Source: a virus | Virus record (IMG/VR): IMGVR_UViG_3300020191_000083 | Location: 1 to 21,626 of that record | DNA length: 21,626 nt | Strand: one strand, 5' to 3' | Part shown: in pieces, positions 7,058 through 13,689 of the stretch | Position numbering within the stretch: the stretch's first letter is position 1 | Layout: each line of letters begins with the position of its first letter | Translations under genes and position numbers: made by a program | Notes under the pieces: generated by a model | Database searches by the model: none | Seen by the model: the letters and a program-made list of their open reading frames with translations, nothing else | What the model was told of the DNA's origin: nothing

Positions 7058-8310
7058 TTTCCAGGTGCTCCTGTTCCGAAGTTCAGTCTGCTAAACTCCA
7101 GTCTATCTACTAGTTTTAATGCATTACCTATTCTGTCAACTGCAACAAACCCTTCTTCGCCTGTTACTTCATATCCGTTTTCAGTTTCCTTAAATGTAGG
7201 TAACTGTCTAATTGTTTCTAACTTTTTAATTATGTTTACTTTAGATTGTATTATCTTTAAATACAGATCATATACGCTCACTATCCCAGGAACGTGTTCT
7301 TTAATAAACTTTACACCTTGTACTAATTTTTCTGTCATTTCGTCCTGTTTAGCCTGTGTTTTATAACCGTCTATTTTCTTTTGCATAAAATCTATATACT
7401 TTTGTACAAACCCCTGTGCAAACTTAGTGGGCTCATCAAATGCTCCTGCTCTAATATTATTATTTACATGGGCCTTTAGTTGTTGTAGGAAATCTTTACC
7501 TATTAAATCATTACCTTTTTCTAACCAAGCAAATGTTTCTGAATCTATACTTTTTAAATAACTATCTGCTTGTTTTATAGAATTTATAATATTATCACTT
7601 TCTTCTTGTGTAAGTGTCACTGTTCCACTAAAATCTTTTATTAATGCATCTCTATGCCAAACTTTATTACTATTACCAAGTACACTACTGTCAAAACCAA
7701 ATTTAGCAGTTGTATCGGCTAACGTAGGCCCTCCTACATACTCTGTATGCCAAACAATTCCTATTTCTGCACTAGAAATTTCTTTTGCTAGGTCACTGTT
7801 TGTGGGTACTGCATACACTATGGTATTTGGTTTAAAAACAATACATTCCTCCCCGTCAACATCTACAGTTTTCAAATCACTTTTAGAAAAAAGCATATCT
7901 CCTTGAGCAACTGTATTCCAGTTCAAACTATTTAAAGTTTTTAATGCAAGTTTTAATTTATTTTGTAACTCTTCAGCAGGATGATTCTCCTCAATGTCTT
8001 TTTCTGTAAAATTTAATTTGGGTTTTTGTGCAAATACACCTTTGGTGCCTACAAAAAATTTTCCTGATTGAGGATCTTTGCCTGCAATAATGGCTGGTGC
8101 ACCGTCCCATTTTGTTGTCATGCTGACTGGAGTTTTGGAACTTCCTTCTAGCATCTCATGTAGACTAAACAAATAATTTATTGCTTCTTTGGCGCCTTGG
8201 TATCCTTTGTTAAAAATATTGTCTTCCAAATGCTCTAAATGAGTATTTTTATTTTCTGCTTCTAGTATAATTTCCTTAAGGAAACTATTTGAGATTTCGA
8301 CAAATTTCAT
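7054..8310 (-). CDS. Ligase-like nucleotidyltransferase, probable packaged protein
   Basis: This 418-residue protein carries motifs of the covalent nucleotidyltransferase superfamily (DNA/RNA ligases and capping enzymes): K67-W-D-G as motif I, GDMLF at 137-141 as a motif III candidate, EEGFVAV near 385-391 as motif IV, and LKLVDRLEF near 398-406 as motif V with its lysine. A largely helical stretch of about 170 residues separates the front and back motifs, which is unusual. It resembles a conserved but uncharacterised protein of T4-like marine phages (I believe DUF6267; not checked). The N-terminus has a targeting-like helix ending EIILE followed by AENKN, an L/I-x-E site after residue 17. 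It begins two bases after the upstream stop. A DNA- or RNA-repair role is inferred; activity is not assured. Confidence 0.75.
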   Translation of the reverse strand: MKFVEISNSFLKEIILEAENKNTHLEHLEDNIFNKGYQGAKEAINYLFSLHEMLEGSSKTPVSMTTKWDGAPAIIAGKDPQSGKFFVGTKGVFAQKPKLNFTEKDIEENHPAEELQNKLKLALKTLNSLNWNTVAQGDMLFSKSDLKTVDVDGEECIVFKPNTIVYAVPTNSDLAKEISSAEIGIVWHTEYVGGPTLADTTAKFGFDSSVLGNSNKVWHRDALIKDFSGTVTLTQEESDNIINSIKQADSYLKSIDSETFAWLEKGNDLIGKDFLQQLKAHVNNNIRAGAFDEPTKFAQGFVQKYIDFMQKKIDGYKTQAKQDEMTEKLVQGVKFIKEHVPGIVSVYDLYLKIIQSKVNIIKKLETIRQLPTFKETENGYEVTGEEGFVAVDRIGNALKLVDRLEFSRLNFGTGAPGK

Positions 8311-8312
8311 TT

Positions 8313-8951
8313 TTAACCCTGAACTTTTTGTACACGATCAATAGGTTTTGTAAATATCACACCTGTTTTAGATTTGATTAAAAGTTTTCCTTGCGGTACC
8401 TCTGTTGCTCCGCCTTCTGAAGGTATCCCTGCTGGATAAGAATCTCCTGCAACTGCTATTACAGGACCTTGTACTAAGTCACCTTTTTTAATATTTTTAT
8501 TATTTTTTTCAGCATTCCATTGTACCATGTCGCCAACATTAATAATTTGTGTTTTTCTTTTATTACCAAGACCTCTAATTAATCTTTGTAACCCATCACC
8601 TATCACACCTGATATTTTTCCTAGGAGTGATGCATTTGGATCAGCTCTACTTGCAACACCAAGAGGTCCTCCTATCAAATTATTAATAGTACCTTTGACA
8701 GTCTTCCAGGCTCCAGGACTTAATTGGTTTACTCCATCTGGTTCATACCCTTGTGTTGCCATAAGAACCATATGTGCTTCGCTATTTTGAGGGATTGCTT
8801 GTCCGTCAGATTTTCTTAACCAAATATTATTGTTAAGATCATAAACAAATTTTTCATTACCTAAGGTAACTTCTTTACCGTGTTTTATAGGTACAGGATT
8901 ACCAGGTAAATTGACGTCTTTTTCTTTAACTACAATTTCATTTATTAGCAT
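8313..8951 (-). CDS. Late protein of unknown function, SH3-like C-terminal region possible
   Basis: The product is 212 residues if translation begins at ATG 8951 (MLINEIVVKEKDVN). I prefer this to the TTG 39 bases upstream because the ATG has an AGGGA site about nine bases before it and an N-terminus like its operon neighbours. The middle is Gly/Pro-rich and basic (ISGVIGDGLQRLIRGLGNKRK). The C-terminal 70 residues (VGDMVQW, KGDLVQGPVIAV, GKLLIKSKTG) look like short beta strands of an SH3- or KOW-like barrel. The possible cleavage site, VKE, is a weak match to L/I-x-E. The gene overlaps the upstream one by 14 bases. I do not recognise the family. Confidence 0.72.
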   Translation of the reverse strand: MLINEIVVKEKDVNLPGNPVPIKHGKEVTLGNEKFVYDLNNNIWLRKSDGQAIPQNSEAHMVLMATQGYEPDGVNQLSPGAWKTVKGTINNLIGGPLGVASRADPNASLLGKISGVIGDGLQRLIRGLGNKRKTQIINVGDMVQWNAEKNNKNIKKGDLVQGPVIAVAGDSYPAGIPSEGGATEVPQGKLLIKSKTGVIFTKPIDRVQKVQG

Positions 8952-9210
8952 TGTCAATTTCCCTTTGTGATTCTTTGATAACCTTACCAATACCTCGGGA
9001 GAATTTTTTAATATCTTTTGCTTTAATGCTGTTAATTAATCTGTTTTTAAGATCTTTAGCAGTTTGTTCATCATAATGTGTTTCAATCTGTTCTATAAGA
9101 TTAATAGCACTATTGATGACATGCTCTCCCCTATTTGAGACCACATGATTCCTATCTCTATCAACAGAAATTTGATTTAGTTCTTCTAATATACTGCGAG
9201 TTTTACGCAT
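8938..9210 (-). CDS. Small helical late protein, first gene of the late operon
   Basis: The 90-residue protein is almost entirely alpha-helical and rich in Lys, Glu, Asp and Asn. It starts MRKTRSILE followed by ELNQIS; I-L-E could be a prohead-protease site after residue 9. No motif or membrane helix is visible and the family is not recognised. It is the first gene behind the late promoter at 9238-9245, with GGAGACGAC before the ATG as a ribosome-binding site. Its 3-prime end overlaps the following gene by 14 bases. A head-internal or scaffold-like protein would fit, but that is a guess from context. Confidence 0.7.
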   Translation of the reverse strand: MRKTRSILEELNQISVDRDRNHVVSNRGEHVINSAINLIEQIETHYDEQTAKDLKNRLINSIKAKDIKKFSRGIGKVIKESQREIDNANK

Positions 9211-9237
9211 GTCGTCTCCATAAAATATGTATAATGC

Positions 9238-9245
9238 TATTTATC
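9238..9245 (-). promoter_or_regulatory. Late promoter octamer GATAAATA at the early/late boundary
   Basis: The minus strand reads AATGATAAATAGCAT. The octamer begins two bases after the helicase stop codon (9247-9249) and lies 28 bases before ATG 9210. It marks a switch from a replication gene to the late operon 9210-5356. No terminator separates them, so some read-through from the helicase transcript is likely. Confidence 0.72.
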
Positions 9246-9246
9246 A

Positions 9247-10629
9247 TTATAAATCATTCTTTTTCAGGAACTCTCGCATGTTCATCGCTTGGCCTATAGT
9301 ATCTTTCTGTTCTGGCTCATCTGCTTTAATTGTATTACTACGTTTTAGTTGATCTACTAGGCTTGAAGTTGTGATTGTATCAGCATCTTCATCTCCGTCT
9401 TGTAAATCTTCTATTCTAAGTGTATCAGGATCAAATCTTAAATCTACTTTGGTGCCTACACCACTACTAGAACGTGTTTTCATAAACTGTATTTGATATC
9501 TACCTTTTTCTCGCATAGCATTACTTGTAAAAATACCTACAACATTATCTGCTGTTTGTATTTTACTGATACCACCTGCTATATGATGATGATCAAATTC
9601 TATTTCTTCTACTGCGCCTCTGTTTAACTGTGAAGCCGTTACAAATAGTAAGTCTCTTTCTACTGCTAGGTTACGCAACTCTTCAGATACATATTTGTCC
9701 TTAATAAACAAATCACTGCCACTTACTTTTGCACTAATAGGCATCATCAAATCCAAATAATCCACAAGTAAACAATCTACTTTCTCACCACAGGATATTT
9801 CATATTCTCGCAAAAATACTCTGATATCATTTGCATTAACACCGTTAGGCATTTGTTTAACTCTTAATTTACCAGCACCTTTGGCTTTCATACGCACTTT
9901 CAAATCTACATCATCCATATTACGCATCACTTCTTTTGTGCCATAACCAGATACCATACTATCTAATCTCATACTAATAAGTTGTTCACTAAGCTCTAAA
10001 CTAATGTAAACAACGTTAAATCCTGCTAATGCCCAATTGACTGCAAAATTTTGTAAAAACAAACTTTTACCTGCACCAGAACCACCAGCAAAGATTGTCA
10101 TCTCTCCTCTGTTCAGGCCACCATAAAGTTTGTGATCTATACCCTTCCAACCTGTACTAATTGCCCCTGCTTGATCTTTGATCCATTGTAATCTTTCTTT
10201 GGGATTTTCAAAATATTCTAAACCCAAGTCTTTAACCAAACCAACTTGACTTGCATCTTTAATCTTATTTTCAACTGTGCCATAGTCTTGATTTTCTAAT
10301 AAGTCTGTGCTTTCTATAATTGCTTTTTCTAATGCTTTGTGTCTGCAAAAAGTTTCAAATTCATTCATAAACCATTCATGATGATCAGGAGTTACATTTG
10401 GAATAGGCTCTAATTGTACTCCTGCAACTGCACTTACTTGTTCAGGAGTAGGAATAGAATTGTGCTCAGTGCTATGACTTATAAATAAATCAACTGCTTT
10501 CCTATACTTTAAATTAAAGTACACCGGGTTGACTATATTCTGACACCTTGCAAATAAGTCTGAATCGCTCAACAAAAACCTTAAAAAAAGTTCTTGTGTT
10601 TCTTCATTATATGTTTTTATATCTGCCAT
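9247..10629 (-). CDS. 41: Replicative DNA helicase, gp41/DnaB-like
   Basis: The 460-residue protein is a RecA-fold hexameric replicative helicase of the T4 gp41 / DnaB type, which unwinds DNA ahead of the fork and works with the primase encoded upstream. Walker A is GGSGAGKS at residues 182-189 and Walker B is LLVDYLDLM at 287-295. A Gln-bearing segment VTASQLNRGA follows near 337-346, and a basic segment FMKTRSSSG lies near the end of the core. The N-terminal 150 residues are helical, as in DnaB-type helicases. Length fits gp41 (about 475). The start overlaps the SGNH-like gene by 13 bases with only a weak ribosome-binding site, so coupling is probable. Confidence 0.93.
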   Translation of the reverse strand: MADIKTYNEETQELFLRFLLSDSDLFARCQNIVNPVYFNLKYRKAVDLFISHSTEHNSIPTPEQVSAVAGVQLEPIPNVTPDHHEWFMNEFETFCRHKALEKAIIESTDLLENQDYGTVENKIKDASQVGLVKDLGLEYFENPKERLQWIKDQAGAISTGWKGIDHKLYGGLNRGEMTIFAGGSGAGKSLFLQNFAVNWALAGFNVVYISLELSEQLISMRLDSMVSGYGTKEVMRNMDDVDLKVRMKAKGAGKLRVKQMPNGVNANDIRVFLREYEISCGEKVDCLLVDYLDLMMPISAKVSGSDLFIKDKYVSEELRNLAVERDLLFVTASQLNRGAVEEIEFDHHHIAGGISKIQTADNVVGIFTSNAMREKGRYQIQFMKTRSSSGVGTKVDLRFDPDTLRIEDLQDGDEDADTITTSSLVDQLKRSNTIKADEPEQKDTIGQAMNMREFLKKNDL

Positions 10630-11264
10630 ATCTTTTCTATCTCACTTCTTATATATCTTGCAACTAGTTTATGACCCTGTTTGTCTGGATGACTATCACT
10701 AGTGCTAATGATGTTATTACCTGCAATTATGCTTATAGGCTTAATAAAATTTCCTGGAACAACAATATTTACATTATTTTCATGTGGCATACATCTAGAA
10801 CTCATTCCTGTAATCAAATATTTGACATCATTTTGATTAAAATATGCTATTGCCGTATTTAAAAGATTAAATGTTTCTTGTTCTACAGTTTTTATTGTTC
10901 TATGTAATAAAGAATGTTGTATAAATGTTTTAACCTTTCTATTTAATTCTTCCTGATCTATATCACTTCTATTATATGATATATCATCTAAAACAACATG
11001 ATCTTTACACATTCCTATCCATGTATCAAATTCTGCATCATACCATTCATCTCTAAACCAATCAGATAATTGTATTACAAAAAATGTATCATGATAAGCA
11101 TTATTTTCTATGTAGTTTATAGTTCTTCTTAAAATTCTTTTATTACTACTACCTATCCAACTTTCGTTTATCACATCAAAGTCTTCCATAAAATCAGGCC
11201 ATGCCAATTTATTTTCTAATGTATTACCATAACTAAAACTACAACCGTTTACATATAATTTCAT
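10617..11264 (-). CDS. SGNH/GDSL-like hydrolase
   Basis: The 215-residue protein has block I of SGNH hydrolases at its N-terminus (YVNGCSFSYG, nucleophile Ser9 or a neighbouring residue). IGSSNKR near residues 37-43 may be the Gly/Asn-bearing block, and SDSHPDKQGH at 189-198 supplies the D-x-x-H-type block V. Family members are esterases or lipases acting on small esters, lipids or acetylated sugars. There is no signal peptide, so it should act in the cytoplasm unless packaged. It sits in an operon of replication genes, starting one base after the stop of a 52-residue membrane protein and overlapping the helicase. Why an esterase-like protein lies between primase and helicase is unclear; phage DNA or sugar modification is one possibility. 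Confidence 0.72.
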   Translation of the reverse strand: MKLYVNGCSFSYGNTLENKLAWPDFMEDFDVINESWIGSSNKRILRRTINYIENNAYHDTFFVIQLSDWFRDEWYDAEFDTWIGMCKDHVVLDDISYNRSDIDQEELNRKVKTFIQHSLLHRTIKTVEQETFNLLNTAIAYFNQNDVKYLITGMSSRCMPHENNVNIVVPGNFIKPISIIAGNNIISTSDSHPDKQGHKLVARYIRSEIEKIWQI

Positions 11265-11265
11265 A

Positions 11266-11424
11266 CTAATGTCCTACATGTACTCCAAACAAATATCCCA
11301 AAAAGAAAACTATTGGTCCTAATATTAATAAGTCTACAATCCAATGTAATGCTATAGACATAGTAACAATTTCCTTCCAATGTAGTCTACAAATATTTTT
11401 CCAATGTTGAAACTTTTCGTTCAT
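11266..11424 (-). CDS. Small membrane protein, 52 residues
   Basis: ATG 11424 overlaps the primase stop as ATGA and TAG at 11268-11266 ends one base before the SGNH-like start, so this frame fills the gap between them. The product has a basic N-terminal half containing three His-Trp pairs (residues 7-8, 15-16, 27-28), of which HWKNICRL and HWKEIVTM look like an 8-residue repeat. One hydrophobic helix follows at about 29-48 (LLILGPIVFFLGYLFG), ending HVGH. The tight packing and clear membrane helix argue that it is real. Function is unknown; a single-pass inner-membrane protein expressed early with the primase is the likely picture. Confidence 0.65.
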   Translation of the reverse strand: MNEKFQHWKNICRLHWKEIVTMSIALHWIVDLLILGPIVFFLGYLFGVHVGH

Positions 11425-12398
11425 ACCATTTTAGCTCTAACTTTAATCTTTAATTCATTATCTACAGCATTTCTAATAATACTGTCCACTGTAGCAAGTC
11501 TGCCATATTTAATAACTGCATCAGCGGCATCTTTACAATCTGCATGCCAAGGCGGGAAACTTACTTCCCACCCTAGTTCAGCGGCCTGCAACATCAATTC
11601 TGTACCAGCCTCATCTCTGTCAGGACATATAATAATTCTTTTGCCCAATTTTTCTATTAGGTGTGCCTGTTCAGGCCCTACACTATTTCCTTGTATTGCT
11701 ATACCATCTATCATTATAGCATCAAAGACGCCTTCTGTCACTATAACAATTTCTCTTTTACTGTCTGCAAATCTATCTATATTAAAAACATATCCAGACG
11801 GCATATTATGTAAGTATTTAGGTGTAGTCTTATCAGGAGGATTTATATGTCTTCCTGTCCAACCAACTAATTCATTATTATAAGTAAAGGGGACTACTAA
11901 TCTTTGCTTGTACAGAGGTTCATTAAAGAACATTAAAGGGTAGAGACCATCTATGCCTCTGTCTATAGCATATTTTTTTACAGGATGATCTATATCTAAA
12001 TCATCTAAACTTATAACTGATTCTGGAAGTCGTACTGTATCAAACTTTTGCAAATTATATACATAATCAGTTTCTTGTTCAGTTTCTAATATTTCTGCAT
12101 ATTTTAAAATTTCTATTTGGACCTTATGTATTTCTTCTGCTGTCGCACCTAACTTGTCAGCAAGATCTTTATATTTCTTACCTAATGTAGGGTTAGGTTC
12201 CCAACCAGTAGTAAAGCCACAATTAAAACAATTATAGGATATTTTTGCTCCTGTTGTAATGAGACCGCCGCGTTTTCTTTTATCAGTACACATAGGACAG
12301 TCCATAGTCCTCCAGCCACTAGGTGTTTTGCTTGTCTTAATAGGCAAATGATCTAATAAGAGCCTGTGTACTTGCTCAACAAGAATATCGATATCCAT
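11421..12398 (-). CDS. 61: DNA primase, gp61/DnaG-like
   Basis: The 325-residue protein synthesises RNA primers for lagging-strand replication, paired with the gp41-like helicase of the same operon. A zinc-binding domain is visible as C34-P-M-C37 and C57-F-N-C60. A TOPRIM catalytic core follows, with Glu222 in VTEGVFDAI and Asp260/Asp262 in CPDRDEAG. Length is close to T4 gp61 (342). The start at ATG 12398 is fixed by a consensus promoter directly upstream that leaves room for almost no leader. Its stop overlaps the 52-residue membrane protein gene as ATGA. Confidence 0.92.
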   Translation of the reverse strand: MDIDILVEQVHRLLLDHLPIKTSKTPSGWRTMDCPMCTDKRKRGGLITTGAKISYNCFNCGFTTGWEPNPTLGKKYKDLADKLGATAEEIHKVQIEILKYAEILETEQETDYVYNLQKFDTVRLPESVISLDDLDIDHPVKKYAIDRGIDGLYPLMFFNEPLYKQRLVVPFTYNNELVGWTGRHINPPDKTTPKYLHNMPSGYVFNIDRFADSKREIVIVTEGVFDAIMIDGIAIQGNSVGPEQAHLIEKLGKRIIICPDRDEAGTELMLQAAELGWEVSFPPWHADCKDAADAVIKYGRLATVDSIIRNAVDNELKIKVRAKMV

Positions 12399-12404
12399 AG
12401 TATT

Positions 12405-12433
12405 ATTATACAGGATATTAAGTGATTTGTCAA
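12405..12433 (-). promoter_or_regulatory. Consensus sigma70-type promoter, apparently leaderless
   Basis: On the minus strand TTGACA (12433-12428), a 17-base spacer and TATAAT (12410-12405) match the consensus exactly. Only six bases (AATACT) separate TATAAT from the primase ATG, so initiation seven bases downstream would fall on the A of the ATG. The promoter begins right after the stop of the preceding virion-protein gene. It should be read by host RNA polymerase early in infection. Confidence 0.85.
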
Positions 12434-13234
12434 TTAATTTCTAATGTGAACTTGCGAAATATTTCCACTACTAGGTGTGTGAATTAAACGAATCCAATTA
12501 CTGTTTACCTGATAGTTTTTATTTATTATATTGCTTTCTGATGTTAAAGTCAATGTTTCTAAGTCAAACCAATCTATACTAGCATCGTCGTTCTCAGGAG
12601 TACCTTCTACACAACTGCCTTGTACTGTAATGTTTCCAGTATAAGCATCAGGATAAATGGCAATAGTGTGCAAAGCAGTTTGAAAATTTCTATCTTGATT
12701 ACCACTAAAGGCCGAAGAAACAAATATATTTGCAGAGTCACCGGCATCTACACTTGCTGTTTGAGTAAAAGTGTTTCCTACTTGTGTTTCTACTGGCTCC
12801 ATACCTAACTGATCGGTAATTTCTATATCAAATTTTACTGCATTATTTTGATTTGTAAAAACCGGATGTTCTATCCCATCTTGATCTGTTCTTGATACAT
12901 ACATTGTGTACATGCCTGCATCTACACTTTGCAAATCAGAATTTTCTAATGTAAGTTTTACTTTACCTACATCACTTGTATGTTCTAAAAGTCTATAAAA
13001 TACTCTTCTTTTTGTTGAAGGATTTATTAATGTAGCCATTAAAACATCAGAAAAAACATTTTGTAATTTTCTATCCCTGTCCCTTATATTAAAAAGTATT
13101 TCATTGTTAATACCTTTATGTGCAATTAGTTTTTTATTATTCATAGGCCTGTTATCCACATATATACCGTCAGAGTGTACCACTATATCTATAATATCTT
13201 CGTAAAGAAACAATCTGTGATCACCATAACTCAT
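12434..13234 (-). CDS. Probable virion structural protein, beta-rich
   Basis: The 266-residue protein is beta-strand-rich, with many Asn, Ser, Thr and Asp. Its middle (about 85-145, from VFYRLLEH through DAGMYTMYV to VKFDIEIT) looks like an immunoglobulin-like sandwich. The C-terminal half (TASVDAGDSANIFVSS onward) has a repetitive strand pattern typical of tail or baseplate proteins. No enzyme motif is seen. It is preceded by a GATAAATA octamer at 13278-13285, so it should be expressed late although it lies between two early operons. It is immediately followed by the consensus promoter for the primase. I do not recognise the exact family. Confidence 0.7.
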   Translation of the reverse strand: MSYGDHRLFLYEDIIDIVVHSDGIYVDNRPMNNKKLIAHKGINNEILFNIRDRDRKLQNVFSDVLMATLINPSTKRRVFYRLLEHTSDVGKVKLTLENSDLQSVDAGMYTMYVSRTDQDGIEHPVFTNQNNAVKFDIEITDQLGMEPVETQVGNTFTQTASVDAGDSANIFVSSAFSGNQDRNFQTALHTIAIYPDAYTGNITVQGSCVEGTPENDDASIDWFDLETLTLTSESNIINKNYQVNSNWIRLIHTPSSGNISQVHIRN

Positions 13235-13277
13235 ATTTTTTAATTTTTTACTCTATAATTAACTCTTTATATTACAG

Positions 13278-13285
13278 TATTTATC
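13278..13285 (-). promoter_or_regulatory. Late promoter octamer GATAAATA
   Basis: The minus strand reads TATGATAAATACTG, 44 bases before ATG 13234. It lies in the 73-base divergent region shared with the only plus-strand gene. The expected start is near 13272, with an A/T-rich leader and no strong ribosome-binding site. Confidence 0.65.
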
Positions 13286-13307
13286 ATATAATTGACTAAA
13301 TAGTTTT

Positions 13308-13688
13308 GTGGAGAAAGACAAACTAATACAAGAAACACAAGAAAAATATCCCTTCCTTACAGGTATACTTTATGGCGGTGAAGAGTACATAGGAATTGTA
13401 GTTAACCACGACAACACTATCTTAACTTTTTATGATTATGATAAACTTCCAGATAAAAATCTTAAAAAACTTTTTTTAGAATTAGGTGACATGTGGTGGT
13501 GGGAAAGTAATAGACAATTACCAATAGATGTATTTTTAAATCATGAAATGAAAATATTTCATAAATATCTTAGTACTTTTGTTATGAAAGATGTTGAGAT
13601 ACTTTTTGGTCCTACAACCAGTCTACAAAATTTGTTAAGAAAAAGAATTAAAAGAAGAGGAGTCCAATTAGTTATTAAGCCAAACTAA
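13308..13688 (+). CDS. Sole plus-strand gene, unknown function
   Basis: The frame begins with GTG at 13308, the first possible start after an in-frame TGA at 13293, and encodes 126 residues. The protein is soluble and mixed: a beta-rich N-terminal half (GILYGGEEYIGIVVNHDNTI), an aromatic cluster MWWWES near residues 62-67, and a basic C-terminus (LRKRIKRRG). I recognise no family. There is no Shine-Dalgarno sequence before GTG. A TATAAT at 13287-13292 could be a minus-10 element, giving a start near 13299 and a leader of about nine bases; its minus-35 match is poor. The gene ends one base before the stop of the convergent gene at 13690. Opposite orientation suggests separate control. Confidence 0.72.
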   Translation: MEKDKLIQETQEKYPFLTGILYGGEEYIGIVVNHDNTILTFYDYDKLPDKNLKKLFLELGDMWWWESNRQLPIDVFLNHEMKIFHKYLSTFVMKDVEILFGPTTSLQNLLRKRIKRRGVQLVIKPN

Positions 13689-13689
13689 T

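Noticed and set aside
8951-8990. A longer version of the 8313-8951 gene starting at TTG 8990
   Set aside because: TTG has no good ribosome-binding site, it lies deeper inside the upstream gene, and the ATG at 8951 gives a neighbour-like N-terminus.
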